Assembly (NCBI GenBank): GCA_041485845.1
Contig: JBGPKH010000146.1
Coordinates: forward strand, 1 to 16,024
Length of the DNA: 16,024 bases
Source of the DNA: OMOG01 sp041485845
GTDB taxonomy: Bacteria; Acidobacteriota; Terriglobia; Bryobacterales; Bryobacteraceae
Direction: 5' to 3'
Positions within the stretch are counted from its first letter, which is position 1. Each line of letters starts with the position of its first letter. A model generated the notes under the pieces. The model saw nothing but the letters and a program-made list of their open reading frames with translations, had not been told where the DNA came from and did not search any database. The translations under genes and the position numbers were made by a program. Of this stretch, positions 1 to 7,529 are shown piece by piece.

Positions 1-913
1 AGACGCGGCTAAGATCCACGATTGTGTACAAATCCGTGTCAGGCATGACCTTCAGTTGCGGGAAAGCCTTGCGATCTGTGATGTAGCCCGTCATCGGTGA
101 GTACAAGGTGATGTTCTTGATGGGCTGACCGGTCTTGAGAACCTGGTTGATCTGCGCTTCGCTGAGGTCCCACAATTCCAACCGCCGGCGAGTTGCCTGA
201 AGCAATGACTCGCTCTGATCGAAACCCGACGGCAACGCGCTGTCCCGCATGATGGTTTTTGCTTTAGCGGCGAGAAGCAACTCCCTCTGGGACGCCAACA
301 TGTCCGGGCTGTAAATCGTCAGGAGCGGCTGGCCCTTCTCCACCAGCTTGCCTGTGAAGTCAACGAACACCTTGTCGATCCAGCCTTCCACCTTCGTGTG
401 CACATGACCGATACGAGTCTCATCGATCGCCACTTTGCCCACTGCCCGGATGGTTCGTGAGCCGCCGCCGACTTCCACCTGCGCGTACTTCACTCCAATC
501 AGTTGCTGCTTCTCGGGAGTGATCTGAACGGTGCCGACTTCCATCGTGGAAATATCGTCCGCATAGACCGGCTCCAGTTCATTGCCGGTTTCCGGATTGA
601 GGCCAGGCTGTTGTGCCTTGTAATTCGGGTCTTTGGGGTCGCGGTAATACAACACTTTCCGATTGGCTCCCGCGGGTGCAACTGCGGCGCCGCCATCGGC
701 ATACACCGGTTCGAGCTTCATCCCGCAATCCGGCGCGATTCCTGGCTTGTCGGACTTGTATGCCGGATGCATCGGATCGACCCAGTAGAGAACCTTGCGG
801 CCGCCTTTGTCCGAGGGTGCCGCCGCGCCGCCTTTTACGGCCTTATAGATGTAGCCGCCCGCAAACGCGACTGCAATCGCCACCAGTAAACCGATTGTTC
901 GAATAGCTTTCAT
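1..913 (-). CDS. cusB: CusB-like RND efflux periplasmic adaptor (3' part outside window)
   Basis: This is the membrane-fusion (adaptor) subunit of a heavy-metal RND efflux system. It links an inner-membrane pump to the outer-membrane channel encoded just upstream. The frame is open from ATG 913 to the left edge (304 codons), so the C-terminus is missing. Residues 5-20 form a hydrophobic N-terminal signal or anchor. Two tandem heavy-metal-binding-domain modules follow, at about residues 42-71 and 89-117. The first keeps D-P-M48-H49-P and C63-G-M65. After them comes the adaptor core, which includes a GWIDKVFVDFTGKLVEKGQPL lipoyl-like stretch and a helical hairpin. A GAGG ribosome site overlaps the stop codon of the upstream channel gene 10 bases away, so the two are co-transcribed. 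Copper/silver is the usual substrate of this family. The exact metal is inferred. Confidence 0.88.
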   Translation of the reverse strand, partial: MKAIRTIGLLVAIAVAFAGGYIYKAVKGGAAAPSDKGGRKVLYWVDPMHPAYKSDKPGIAPDCGMKLEPVYADGGAAVAPAGANRKVLYYRDPKDPNYKAQQPGLNPETGNELEPVYADDISTMEVGTVQITPEKQQLIGVKYAQVEVGGGSRTIRAVGKVAIDETRIGHVHTKVEGWIDKVFVDFTGKLVEKGQPLLTIYSPDMLASQRELLLAAKAKTIMRDSALPSGFDQSESLLQATRRRLELWDLSEAQINQVLKTGQPIKNITLYSPMTGYITDRKAFPQLKVMPDTDLYTIVDLSRV

Positions 914-923
914 TTGAATTGCC

Positions 924-2177
924 TCAGTCCGTGAGCCCTTTGCCTGTCATTTCCTCGAGGCGGGCCAGCGCCAGCGCATAGTTAAGCGCCTCGTCGTAGT
1001 AGTTCATCTCGTAATCCAGCACCATCGTGAAGTTGGACAGCACCGACAGGAAATCGACACTACCCGTTTCGTAAGTGGAGAGAGAGGATTCCAGAGCCAG
1101 GTTCCCTTGCGGCACCACGGTCTGTCTGTAGAGCTTCATGAGGCGTGCCGAAGCCTGCGCCATAAGGAAATCGTCCTGGATCCGATAGCGTAGCGATTGG
1201 TCCGTGGCTTCGTACGTCCGGCGCGCCTGCGACAGATTGCCGGCTTGCTCGTTCACGCCGGCTCGCTGTTTTCGCCAGAAGTAGATCGGTACCTTGAAAT
1301 CCGCCCGAACCTCATACATGGGCGGCATCGCTCCCATATTGTAATAGCCCGCGTTGAGCGTGACGTCGGGATAGTACTCCTTGCGCGCCATGTTGACGGC
1401 CAGTTCCGACCGCTCGATCATCTTCCGATCGCGGCCCAGCATCGGCGAATTCTGGCGCGCGGCAGCAAGCAGTTCTTCCAGCGTCGCCACCAACTCTTTC
1501 GGTGTTACATCTTCTGGCCGGCCGGCCGGTGTGCCCACCGCTCGATTCAGGATGCTGTCGATCTCAGCGCTCCGGCTCCTTCGCTCCTGTTCGAGTTTTA
1601 CCAGCCGCGTTTCCAGGATGCTGGTTTGGGTTTGGGCCTTGAACACGTCCTGTTGGACGGCGCGCCCGACCGAATAGCGGTCTTCGGTCACCTTCAAAAG
1701 CTTGTCCAGCAGGTCACGATTGCGAACGAGGAGATCGGTAGCCGCGTACGTGTATTGCAGGCGATAGTAGGCCTGCTTCAGCCGGGAGATCACCGCCAGT
1801 TGCACAGCCTGATATTGCTGAAATTCGGCCTGAGCCTCCTTGGAAGCCATGTCGCCTTTAAGCTTGAGCTTCCCCGGAAACGGTATCTCCTGCGAGACCA
1901 TCACACCGGCGTTTGCCAGCACATCTCTTCCAAGACCGGCGCCGGGCAAGGGATTGCCGACGCTGTTGTATCCGAGTGAGATCGTCGGATCCGGCAGGCT
2001 GCTCTCCTGTGTGGGCCGCTGCCGTGCCGCTTCGTATTTCTTCTGCGCCGCGACAATGTCCGGATTATTCTTAATGGCCTCGCCGGTCAACTCCCGCAAG
2101 CTCACGCGCAATTCAGGGACCTGCGCCGCTGCGGAGATTGCGGTGATTGCCAGGATCGGGATCACTCGGAGTCTCAC
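924..2177 (-). CDS. cusC: TolC-family outer membrane efflux protein (CusC-like)
   Basis: This is the outer-membrane channel of the same efflux system (417 aa, normal for the TolC/CusC family). I chose GTG 2177. It is preceded by GAGGA at good spacing, and it gives a clean short signal peptide (basic VRLR, then a hydrophobic run ending SAAAQ). An upstream ATG at 2216 would put 13 charged residues before the signal peptide. The mature protein shows the two repeated long alpha-helical segments of outer-membrane efflux proteins. One includes RDLLDKLLKVTEDRYSVGRA and the other LALESSLSTYETGSVDFLSV; the Y-x-x-G-x-x-D/Q turns are typical. It ends 10 bases before the adaptor start. The family call is secure, and the metal role comes from the CusB-like partner. 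Confidence 0.88.
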   Translation of the reverse strand: MRLRVIPILAITAISAAAQVPELRVSLRELTGEAIKNNPDIVAAQKKYEAARQRPTQESSLPDPTISLGYNSVGNPLPGAGLGRDVLANAGVMVSQEIPFPGKLKLKGDMASKEAQAEFQQYQAVQLAVISRLKQAYYRLQYTYAATDLLVRNRDLLDKLLKVTEDRYSVGRAVQQDVFKAQTQTSILETRLVKLEQERRSRSAEIDSILNRAVGTPAGRPEDVTPKELVATLEELLAAARQNSPMLGRDRKMIERSELAVNMARKEYYPDVTLNAGYYNMGAMPPMYEVRADFKVPIYFWRKQRAGVNEQAGNLSQARRTYEATDQSLRYRIQDDFLMAQASARLMKLYRQTVVPQGNLALESSLSTYETGSVDFLSVLSNFTMVLDYEMNYYDEALNYALALARLEEMTGKGLTD

Positions 2178-2453
2178 TTCGTCCTCGTTTCGTGTTTTCG
2201 GGAAGGTGTAACGCAAGCACCATGCCAGACTTCCTGGCAGGAGCCGAATCGACGGAGATTCAGTTGGTTAGCCGGTTTCGCACGCTCTTGCCCGTCATCC
2301 GATATTCTCCTGCCCATATCATCTGCCGGAGATGCGCCAGTCCGCAATGCGATGCTGCCGCATTTGAGGCAGCTCATCTTGATCGCGAGCGATGGCACGC
2401 GCCGGTTCTGACCCAAGGCGCACAGGCCCCATCCGAGGGCAAACGAGGTGAAA
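2178..2453. other. Gene-free leader region upstream of the efflux operon
   Basis: I see no convincing gene here. A minus-strand reading frame of up to 80 codons ends with a TGA overlapping the GTG start of the channel gene and contains a CxxC (SCLKCGS). It lacks a ribosome site and resembles no family I know. The operon promoter presumably lies here, but I cannot pick convincing -35/-10 boxes. Confidence 0.4.
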
Positions 2454-2570
2454 TGATGTCAACTGGGTATCCACTTGACTCAGCTACGCCCAACCGCTTG
2501 TGGCGCCGGCGAGAGTTTGCCGCTATGGCTGGCGGCCGGCTGAGTCAAAGGGATACCCACTTGATGTCAA
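2454..2570. repeat. ~117-bp inverted-repeat (MITE-like) element
   Basis: Two 27-base arms, 2458-2484 and 2539-2565, are inverted copies with about four mismatches. They share the core TGGGTATCC, and TTGACTCAGC at their inner ends. Each arm is also nearly palindromic around GTAT/ATAC. The nonamer TGATGTCAA occurs in direct orientation at both outer ends (2454-2462 and 2562-2570), which could be a target-site duplication or part of the element. The centre is GC-rich and non-coding. No transposase is nearby. Foldback repeat or MITE is an inference from structure alone. Confidence 0.6.
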
Positions 2571-2588
2571 ACAGGAACAAATTCACGG

Positions 2589-3290
2589 TCACGGCCGACT
2601 GGGCCGGTGGATCGGCGGAGGCTGGAGTGCAGGAGGTTTTGCCGGAGTGGGCATCTTCACCTGCTTGTAGTCCGGCGGAATTTCAAACGCCGCAGGAGGC
2701 GGTTCCGCGGTCGGCGCGACCTTGCAGTGGCAGATCTGCTGGCCAAACGGTCCGGTGATCTTGGTGAGCACCGGCAAGTGAGTTTTCGTACTGGTCCAGA
2801 CTTCCGCCGTCGTGGGCATTGGTGGCGCTTGCGGTATTTCGGGCGGACTCGGCATCCCCGGCGCCTGCGGCAATGACGGCTTCTGCGGCAGCGAAGGGGG
2901 CTTGGGCATATTCAGCGGCTGGAAGGTGTACTGCTTGCCCTCTACCTCGTGGCCCTCGATGAAAGCCTTTCCCAGTTCCACCACTTGCGGCGGAACGGAA
3001 GCCGCCGGAAGCGCACCGGACGGCAGCGTGGGCGGCTTGATCTGCGGCCCCGCCGGCATGGGAATGGTGAGCGCTTCTTTCTTCAGGTGGTCGAGCAGGA
3101 TGGTCTTCTGCGCCGCGGGATCGGTGATCATCGTGGTATTGCCGAAATCCACGCGCATCTTGCCGTCGCCCGACCGCAGCATCTTCGATGGAGACTGCTG
3201 GGGAAGCGCCCCCGGTACTGCCGACTGCATGGTCGTGATGCAATCGGCGCATGCGGGCGGCGGCGGTTCCTTGGGCGGTTCCGGTGTCAC
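2589..3290 (-). CDS. Proline-rich LolA/DUF4412-like protein, possibly lacking its signal peptide
   Basis: This is a 233-residue protein I can only place loosely. Three stretches resemble the LolA-like/DUF4412 fold of secreted beta-barrel-half proteins: GKMRVDFGNTTMITDPAAQK early, AEVWTSTKTHLPVLTKI late, and a final FEIPPDYKQV. A proline-rich linker of about 35 residues (repeated P-P/P-x-L-P) interrupts the middle, and the C-terminus is also proline-rich. Proteins of this fold are normally exported, yet no signal peptide precedes the domain. The only start is GTG 3290, followed by a proline-rich, Cys-containing segment (PPPPACADC). The frame upstream is closed by the TAA that ends the ketosynthase remnant, five codons earlier. 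The 5' end may have been lost in the rearrangement that left that remnant. It may therefore be a decayed gene. Confidence 0.5.
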   Translation of the reverse strand: MTPEPPKEPPPPACADCITTMQSAVPGALPQQSPSKMLRSGDGKMRVDFGNTTMITDPAAQKTILLDHLKKEALTIPMPAGPQIKPPTLPSGALPAASVPPQVVELGKAFIEGHEVEGKQYTFQPLNMPKPPSLPQKPSLPQAPGMPSPPEIPQAPPMPTTAEVWTSTKTHLPVLTKITGPFGQQICHCKVAPTAEPPPAAFEIPPDYKQVKMPTPAKPPALQPPPIHRPSRP

Positions 3291-3302
3291 AGCAAGCCCA
3301 GA

Positions 3303-3728
3303 TTACCATGCCCGGACCGTTTGCGAGCCGTTTTCGTAGTACCGTTTCGTGCCGCCTATTCCCACGGCCGCCGCACACGCGGTATCCAACACGAAGCGGT
3401 CGTGCAGGCCCGCGAGCGCGCGATTCAACTCGCCGCGGCGAACCGGGGTGGGGAAGAGCAGACCCTCCTGTTGGCCGATGTACTGCGCGGTCAGTTCCCA
3501 GGCGCCCCCTTACCGGCATGCCGTGACCGAACGTGCCCTTCCGCGCCGTCGACAGAACCGACCGGGGCAGCAGCGAAGCCAGCGTCTCGACTTCGCTGAA
3601 ATCGCCCGGCGTGGCCGTGGCATGCATGTCCCAGCTCGCGCCCGCGATGTGCGTCCCCTGTAAACGGTCAAGGGCGCGGAAACCGTTTTCAGCGCCGGCT
3701 TCCGCACCACCACCTTTTCGGTGTGCAT
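3303..3728 (-). pseudogene. Frameshifted C-terminal remnant of a beta-ketoacyl synthase
   Basis: Reading the minus strand through frame changes recovers the C-terminal catalytic half of a thiolase-fold ketosynthase. HATATP matches the family H-G/A-T-x-T-P motif. ARKGTFGH matches K-x-x-x-x-H, with His exactly five residues after Lys as in FabF. GIGGT, about 55 residues later, matches GFGGTN (about 60 in FabF). The frame breaks at a GGGGG run (3505-3509), where one extra base separates KGTFGHGMP from WELTAQYIGQQEG. A second shift near a GGGG run (3655-3658) joins MHTEKVVVRKPALKTV to the rest. The N-terminal half, with the active-site Cys, is absent; the divergent PLP-enzyme gene begins 39 bases upstream. 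It is most likely a dead fragment. The homology is my motif-based reading, not a search result. Confidence 0.6.
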
Positions 3729-3756
3729 GCGTCCGCAATGGCGTTAAACTCGGGGT

Positions 3757-3761
3757 GGAGG
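3757..3761 (+). promoter_or_regulatory. Shine-Dalgarno site fixing the start of the PLP enzyme
   Basis: GGAGG sits five bases before ATG 3767. The open frame extends back to 3533, but that part overlaps the ketosynthase remnant and does not look like the enzyme family. Confidence 0.75.
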
Positions 3762-3766
3762 CTTTT

Positions 3767-5008
3767 ATGGTGGATCACAATGGTCATGGCGATGTGCGGC
3801 CGCGGACTGCGGTACTGACTCGGGGGTTCGACCCCAGCTTGTCGCTCGGTTCGGCGCGTCCCGCGGTGTTTCGCAGTTCCACCTACGTCTTCGCCAGCCC
3901 GGAGGCCGCCGAGCACGCCTTTGCCATCACCACGGGGAAGATCAAGCCGGCCGATGGCGAACGCGCCGACCTGATCTATTCGCGCTTCTCCCACCCCAAC
4001 TCCGAAATCCTCGAAGACCAGATCGTGCCGCTGGAAGCCGGCGGCCGCGAAGCCGCGGTCTTCAATTCCGGCATGGCCGCCATCATGACCGCCTTCTTCG
4101 CGTATGCCCGGCCGAACAGCACGATTGTCTACACCACGCCCTTATACGGCGGCACCACCGGGCTGATCCACACTTTCCTCGAGCCGTTTGGAGTGCGCGG
4201 CATCCCGGTGCGGTCGGGCGATTCCGCCGCCATCGAGGCGGCCATCCGCTCCGCCGGGAACTGCTGCATCGTGTACCTGGAGACGCCCGCCAACCCGACC
4301 CTCATCATGACGGATATCGAGCGCACCGCCGCCGCGGCCTCGCGGCATCCCGGCAAGCCCGTCGTCATGGTAGACAACACCTTCCTCGGGCCGGCCTTCC
4401 AACACCCGCTGCTGCTGGGCGCGGACATCTCGCTGTACTCCGCCACCAAGTACCTTTCCGGCTTCAGCGATATGCTAGCCGGCGTGGCCATCGCCAAAAG
4501 CTCCGAGGCGATCCAGAAAATCCGCAGCCGGCGCAGCATGTTTGGCAACATCCTCCAGCCGGACGAGTGCTGGATGCTCGACGGGCGTCTGCCCACCGTG
4601 GCGCTGCGCATGAACCGGCAGAGCAAAAACGCGCAGCGCATCGCCGAGGCGCTGGTGGGCCACAAGCGCCTGAGCCGCGTGATCTATCCGACTCTGTTCG
4701 ACGACCCCGAGCAGAAGCGCATCTTCGAGAAGCAGTGCGCCTATCCCGGCGGCATTTTCTCGCTGGAGTTCAAGGGCGGCAAAGACGCTGCCTTCGAATT
4801 CCTGCGGCGCGTGCGCATCGCCCGAAACGCCGTTTCGCTGGGCAGCGTCGAGACGCTGACGTGCCACCCGAAGAGCACCACGCACTCGGGAATGAGCGCG
4901 GAGGAACTGGCCGAATCGGGCGTCACCGACGGACTGGTGCGCGTCTCGGCCGGGATCGAGGACTGGCGCGATTTGCTGGCGGACTTCGAGCAGGCGCTGT
5001 CGGGGTGA
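3767..5008 (+). CDS. Cystathionine gamma-synthase-family PLP enzyme
   Basis: This is a cytosolic PLP-dependent enzyme of Cys/Met metabolism (413 aa, full length). The family cleaves or replaces the gamma-substituent of homoserine- or methionine-derived substrates. Visible landmarks are RSSTYVF and YSRFSHPN near the N-terminus, then FNSGMAAI and YTTPLYGGT (cofactor phosphate and ring contacts). VYLETPANPT and VDNTFLGP follow, with the PLP aspartate in VDNT. The Schiff-base lysine is Lys228 in YSATKYLSG. SVETLTCHP and THSGM close the substrate site. The sequence suits the broad cystathionine gamma-synthase/methionine gamma-lyase group. Which of synthase, lyase or sulfhydrylase it is cannot be told from sequence alone. 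It stands alone, flanked by gene remnants on both sides. Confidence 0.9.
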   Translation: MVDHNGHGDVRPRTAVLTRGFDPSLSLGSARPAVFRSSTYVFASPEAAEHAFAITTGKIKPADGERADLIYSRFSHPNSEILEDQIVPLEAGGREAAVFNSGMAAIMTAFFAYARPNSTIVYTTPLYGGTTGLIHTFLEPFGVRGIPVRSGDSAAIEAAIRSAGNCCIVYLETPANPTLIMTDIERTAAAASRHPGKPVVMVDNTFLGPAFQHPLLLGADISLYSATKYLSGFSDMLAGVAIAKSSEAIQKIRSRRSMFGNILQPDECWMLDGRLPTVALRMNRQSKNAQRIAEALVGHKRLSRVIYPTLFDDPEQKRIFEKQCAYPGGIFSLEFKGGKDAAFEFLRRVRIARNAVSLGSVETLTCHPKSTTHSGMSAEELAESGVTDGLVRVSAGIEDWRDLLADFEQALSG

Positions 5009-5069
5009 CGCCGGGGTTGACAGACGAAAGCTTCAGTCCCACCTGGCCACTTGTGCTACTACTGATTCC

Positions 5070-5252
5070 ATGCCCGGCTCCAAGCTCTCCGCCCGCCTTG
5101 CTCCGCTGCTCCTCGGTTGTGCGCCGATCGCGCCGGCGCAGCCACAGGCGGCCGCCCCCCGCCCTGTCGTGCTCCACGCCGCGCGTCTGCTGGATATCGA
5201 ATCCGGTAAGATACTCTCACCCGGCGAGGTCCTGGTGCGCGGCGAACTCTAA
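5070..5252 (+). pseudogene. 5' fragment of a secreted amidohydrolase
   Basis: Sixty codons encode a signal peptide (basic start, LAPLLLGCAPIAPAQ) and then VVLHAARLLDIESGKILSPG and EVLVRGE. This is the typical first beta-strand region of metal-dependent amidohydrolases of the imidazolonepropionase/prolidase-like group. Those enzymes normally run past 400 residues. Here the frame ends just after VRGE, and none of the metal-binding HxH or later motifs follow in any frame. It is a truncated remnant. Confidence 0.6.
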
Positions 5253-5274
5253 AGTTGGCTTTGCGGTTCCTCCA

Positions 5275-5298
5275 CGAAACGACGATTGTGGCGTTTCG
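5275..5298. repeat. Short hairpin (CGAAACG/CGTTTCG)
   Basis: A perfect 7-base inverted repeat, 5275-5281 and 5292-5298, has a 10-base loop and lies about 20 bases after the amidohydrolase fragment breaks off. It could mark the end of an inserted or deleted segment. No function can be assigned. Confidence 0.3.
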
Positions 5299-5497
5299 GA
5301 ATGCCGAATACAATGTCTCTTAATGACTGATGGGACCAGCCCAGCATCGAGCGGACCGGCAGGCAGCCTTCTCGAGGGCCAGGTTGGCGCTTACACTTGC
5401 TTCTCTCTTGGCGGGCGCAGAACCCCGCGGATCCCCGCCTCCGAAACCGGAGCGGTCCGGCCCGTCACGGGCAAAGATGGGGACGAACTACTGTCGG

Positions 5498-5664
5498 ATG
5501 ATCTGCCTGATGTCAACATATGGATTGCGCCCGCCGCTGAGGGCCACGTTCACCACGTGCCGGCGCGCGACTGGTTCACCGCACAAACGGATGCTTCCGT
5601 CGACTTCTGCCGGATAACCCAAATGGGCCTGCTTCGTCTGTTGACGAATTCCACTGTAATGGGA
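5498..5664 (+). pseudogene. Truncated VapC-type PIN-domain toxin fragment
   Basis: The plus frame reads LPDVNIWIAPAAEGHVHH, then ARDWF, DFCRITQMGLLRLLTN and STVMG. This is the N-terminal half of a VapC-family PIN ribonuclease. It includes the first catalytic Asp of L-P-D-V-N and the C-R-x-T-Q-x-G-x-L-R-L-L helix typical of one VapC subgroup. The similarity stops at 5664, so the later acidic residues of the active site are missing. The only nearby ATG (5498) is one base out of frame with PDVN, so the start region is damaged too. No VapB antitoxin is recognisable upstream. It is a dead toxin remnant. The next remnant begins about 10 bases further on, on the other strand. Confidence 0.6.
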
Positions 5665-5674
5665 CGATGCGGCC

Positions 5675-5924
5675 CTGCATACAGCGGGGCCCGTATTCGG
5701 ATGCCTTGCGGACTCCCGTCCAGGCCGGAGCGGGCTGCGGCGCTTTCCAGCGCAAAGGGCCCACGGGCGGCGCGGCGAAGGGAATGCCTTTGAACGTGCG
5801 GACCTTGTTGTCGGCGCTGACCACGCCTTCCACTACGCCGCCGGCGGTGCGCGCCTGCACCGTGCGCAGTGTTGGGGCCGGAAGGCTCGAGCGCCATGAT
5901 CAACAGGACGGGACTGAGCTTCAT
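5675..5924 (-). pseudogene. Frameshifted 5' fragment of a type-B carboxylesterase
   Basis: From ATG 5924, with an intact GGAGGAG ribosome site just upstream, the minus strand encodes a signal-peptide-like MKLSPVLLIMAL. After a one-base frameshift (around 5875-5885) comes ARTAGGVVEGVVSADNKVRT, FKGIPFAAPPVGPLRWKAPQ and WTGVRKASEYGPRCMQ. The FKGIPFAAPPVG..RW..P block and the G-P-x-C-x-Q Cys are hallmarks of the N-terminus of the carboxylesterase/lipase type-B family (normally ~500 aa). Similarity stops right after CMQ at 5675. The expected SEDCLYLN block, the GxSxG nucleophile and everything after it are missing. This is a clear remnant. Confidence 0.7.
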
Positions 5925-5955
5925 GACTCCTCCGATGGTTTCCGCGACGATCCTA

Positions 5956-5990
5956 TCACACGCCGGCCGCTGTAGTAAGCTGTCGTGTGA
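5956..5990. promoter_or_regulatory. Inverted repeat between divergent starts (possible operator)
   Basis: TCACACG (5956-5962) and CGTGTGA (5984-5990) form a perfect 7-base inverted repeat directly before the sulfatase start and upstream of the divergent esterase remnant. TAGTAA between the arms could be a -10 box for the sulfatase. That would leave a very short leader, and no good ribosome site is visible. Regulatory use is speculative. Confidence 0.3.
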
Positions 5991-5991
5991 G

Positions 5992-7506
5992 ATGATCAGC
6001 CGGCGCGCCATGTTGGGCAGCGTCGCGGCCGCCCGGCCGCAATCCGTCCCCCGCGGGGGCCGCGAACCGAACTTCCTGTTCATCCTGGCTGACGACCATG
6101 CGGGGTATGTGCTGGGGTGCGACGGCAATCGCGCCGCACTCACGCCGAATCTGGACCGGTTGGCCAGTCAGGGCGTGCGGTTCAGCGCGCACCACTGCAA
6201 CTCGCCGGTGTGTACGCCTTCCCGGCAATCGTTCTTCACGGGCCGGCTGCCGCACGCCGCGGGCGTGACCGTGCTGAGCATCCCGCTGGCGGCCGATAGC
6301 CCGACGATTGCCCGGCAATTCCGCAAGGCCGGATATCGAACCGCGGTGTTCGGCAAGATGCATTTCAACCGGCCTGCCGAGCCCGGTCTGCACGGTTTCG
6401 ATGTCGTCATGACCGAGGGCGAGATTACCCGGGCGTGGAATGCGGTAGTGCGGCCGCGGCCGGTTCCCGGCGACATCCTTACCAAGCCCGCGCAGTGGCG
6501 GCCGTTTCGCGGCCCAGCCAGGATCTGGCTGAATGCCGGCAAACTGCCGCTGGCGCGCTTGGACGAGGAGGCCAGGGGGACGTACATCGCGCGCCAGGCG
6601 ATTCAATACCTGGAAGAGAACCGGGACCGGAGGTTTGCGCTCTGGACCAGCTTTCAGGAGCCGCATTCGCCGTTCGATTTCCCGGTCGAAGACCGGCGCC
6701 TTTTTGAGGCCGCGAGATTCCCGGTTCCGCGCATCGGTCCGCGGGACCGAGGGCAGATCCCCAAGGTCTTTCGCGATCTCAACGACGACGACAAACGTGG
6801 AATCATCGCCGCATACTACACCTCTGTGGCTTTCCTCGACCGCAACGCCGGGCGGGTCTTAAGAGCGCTGCGCCGCCTGGGGCTCGAAGAGAACACGCTC
6901 GTGGTCTATATGTCGGATCACGGCTACGATCTGGGGCAGCATGGCCGATTTGAAAAGCATTGCGGGTATGAGCCCGCCCTGCGTGTGCCGCTGATCATGC
7001 GCCATCCGGGTAAGATTCGGATCGGCGTGGTGCGCGATCTGACCGAGCACATCGACGTGCCGGCTACCATCGTGGACATGATGGGGCTCGACCCGCTCCC
7101 GGTTACGCACGGCCGGAGTCTCCGCCCCTATCTGGAGGGCAGGCGCGTGGAGAAGCCGCGCGATCATATCTTCAGCGAGTATCTGGAGAACGAAGAGGCC
7201 TACGTGAAGACCTCGCGGTGGAAGTACATCCTGTGTTCGGGAAAGCGCGCGCGCCAGGACGGCTACGAAACGGACGACCCGATTCCGGGCCGGTACCGCC
7301 GGCTCTTCGACCTGAAGAACGATCCGGGGGAATTCAACGATGTTGCGGTCTCGCACCCGGACCTGGTTGCGCGGTTTGAAGGGTTGATGCTGGATCGTTT
7401 CCGCGACACGCACCCGGACCGGGAAAGGGAGCCACAGAGGCTCAGCCGCGAGGAGGCCATCGAGTACTATCTCCATCCGCGGGACGCGGCGCCGCCGGGG
7501 CGGTAG
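5992..7506 (+). CDS. Type I sulfatase with CTPSR formylglycine motif
   Basis: This is a sulfuric ester hydrolase of the arylsulfatase/alkaline-phosphatase superfamily (504 aa). Cys74 in SPVCTPSRQSFFTGR fits the C-x-P/T-S-R signature converted to formylglycine; the form here is C-T-P-S-R. The rest of the active site is present: Asp34-Asp35 (LADDH) for calcium, Lys122 and His124 (FGKMH), His225 (EPHSPF), Asp309-His310 (SDHGYD) and Lys322 (FEKH). The C-terminal part includes SRWKYI and DLKNDPGE, as in choline-sulfatase/heparan-type sulfatases. I chose ATG 5992 because it gives a short Tat-like start (SRRAMLGSVAAA); the frame is open back to 5869 over the esterase remnant. The hydrophobic segment is short, so export is likely but not certain. 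The substrate is unknown, and no anaerobic maturase is in view. Confidence 0.88.
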   Translation: MISRRAMLGSVAAARPQSVPRGGREPNFLFILADDHAGYVLGCDGNRAALTPNLDRLASQGVRFSAHHCNSPVCTPSRQSFFTGRLPHAAGVTVLSIPLAADSPTIARQFRKAGYRTAVFGKMHFNRPAEPGLHGFDVVMTEGEITRAWNAVVRPRPVPGDILTKPAQWRPFRGPARIWLNAGKLPLARLDEEARGTYIARQAIQYLEENRDRRFALWTSFQEPHSPFDFPVEDRRLFEAARFPVPRIGPRDRGQIPKVFRDLNDDDKRGIIAAYYTSVAFLDRNAGRVLRALRRLGLEENTLVVYMSDHGYDLGQHGRFEKHCGYEPALRVPLIMRHPGKIRIGVVRDLTEHIDVPATIVDMMGLDPLPVTHGRSLRPYLEGRRVEKPRDHIFSEYLENEEAYVKTSRWKYILCSGKRARQDGYETDDPIPGRYRRLFDLKNDPGEFNDVAVSHPDLVARFEGLMLDRFRDTHPDREREPQRLSREEAIEYYLHPRDAAPPGR

Positions 7507-7529
7507 CATACCGCCTGCTGCCGCGCGCC

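Noticed and set aside
2174..2416. An 80-codon minus-strand frame whose stop overlaps the efflux channel's GTG start (GTGA)
   Set aside because: The overlap looks like coupling, but there is no ribosome site, no recognisable domain and the codon pattern is not clearly coding. Left as leader DNA.
2683..3738. A single 351-codon minus-strand protein
   Set aside because: Its first ~85 codons carry ketosynthase motifs, but after the G-run it becomes out-of-frame shadow of the remnant and of the proline-rich gene.
5017..5022. TTGACA as a -35 box for the amidohydrolase fragment
   Set aside because: No -10 box at 16-18 bases; the gene it would serve is a remnant.
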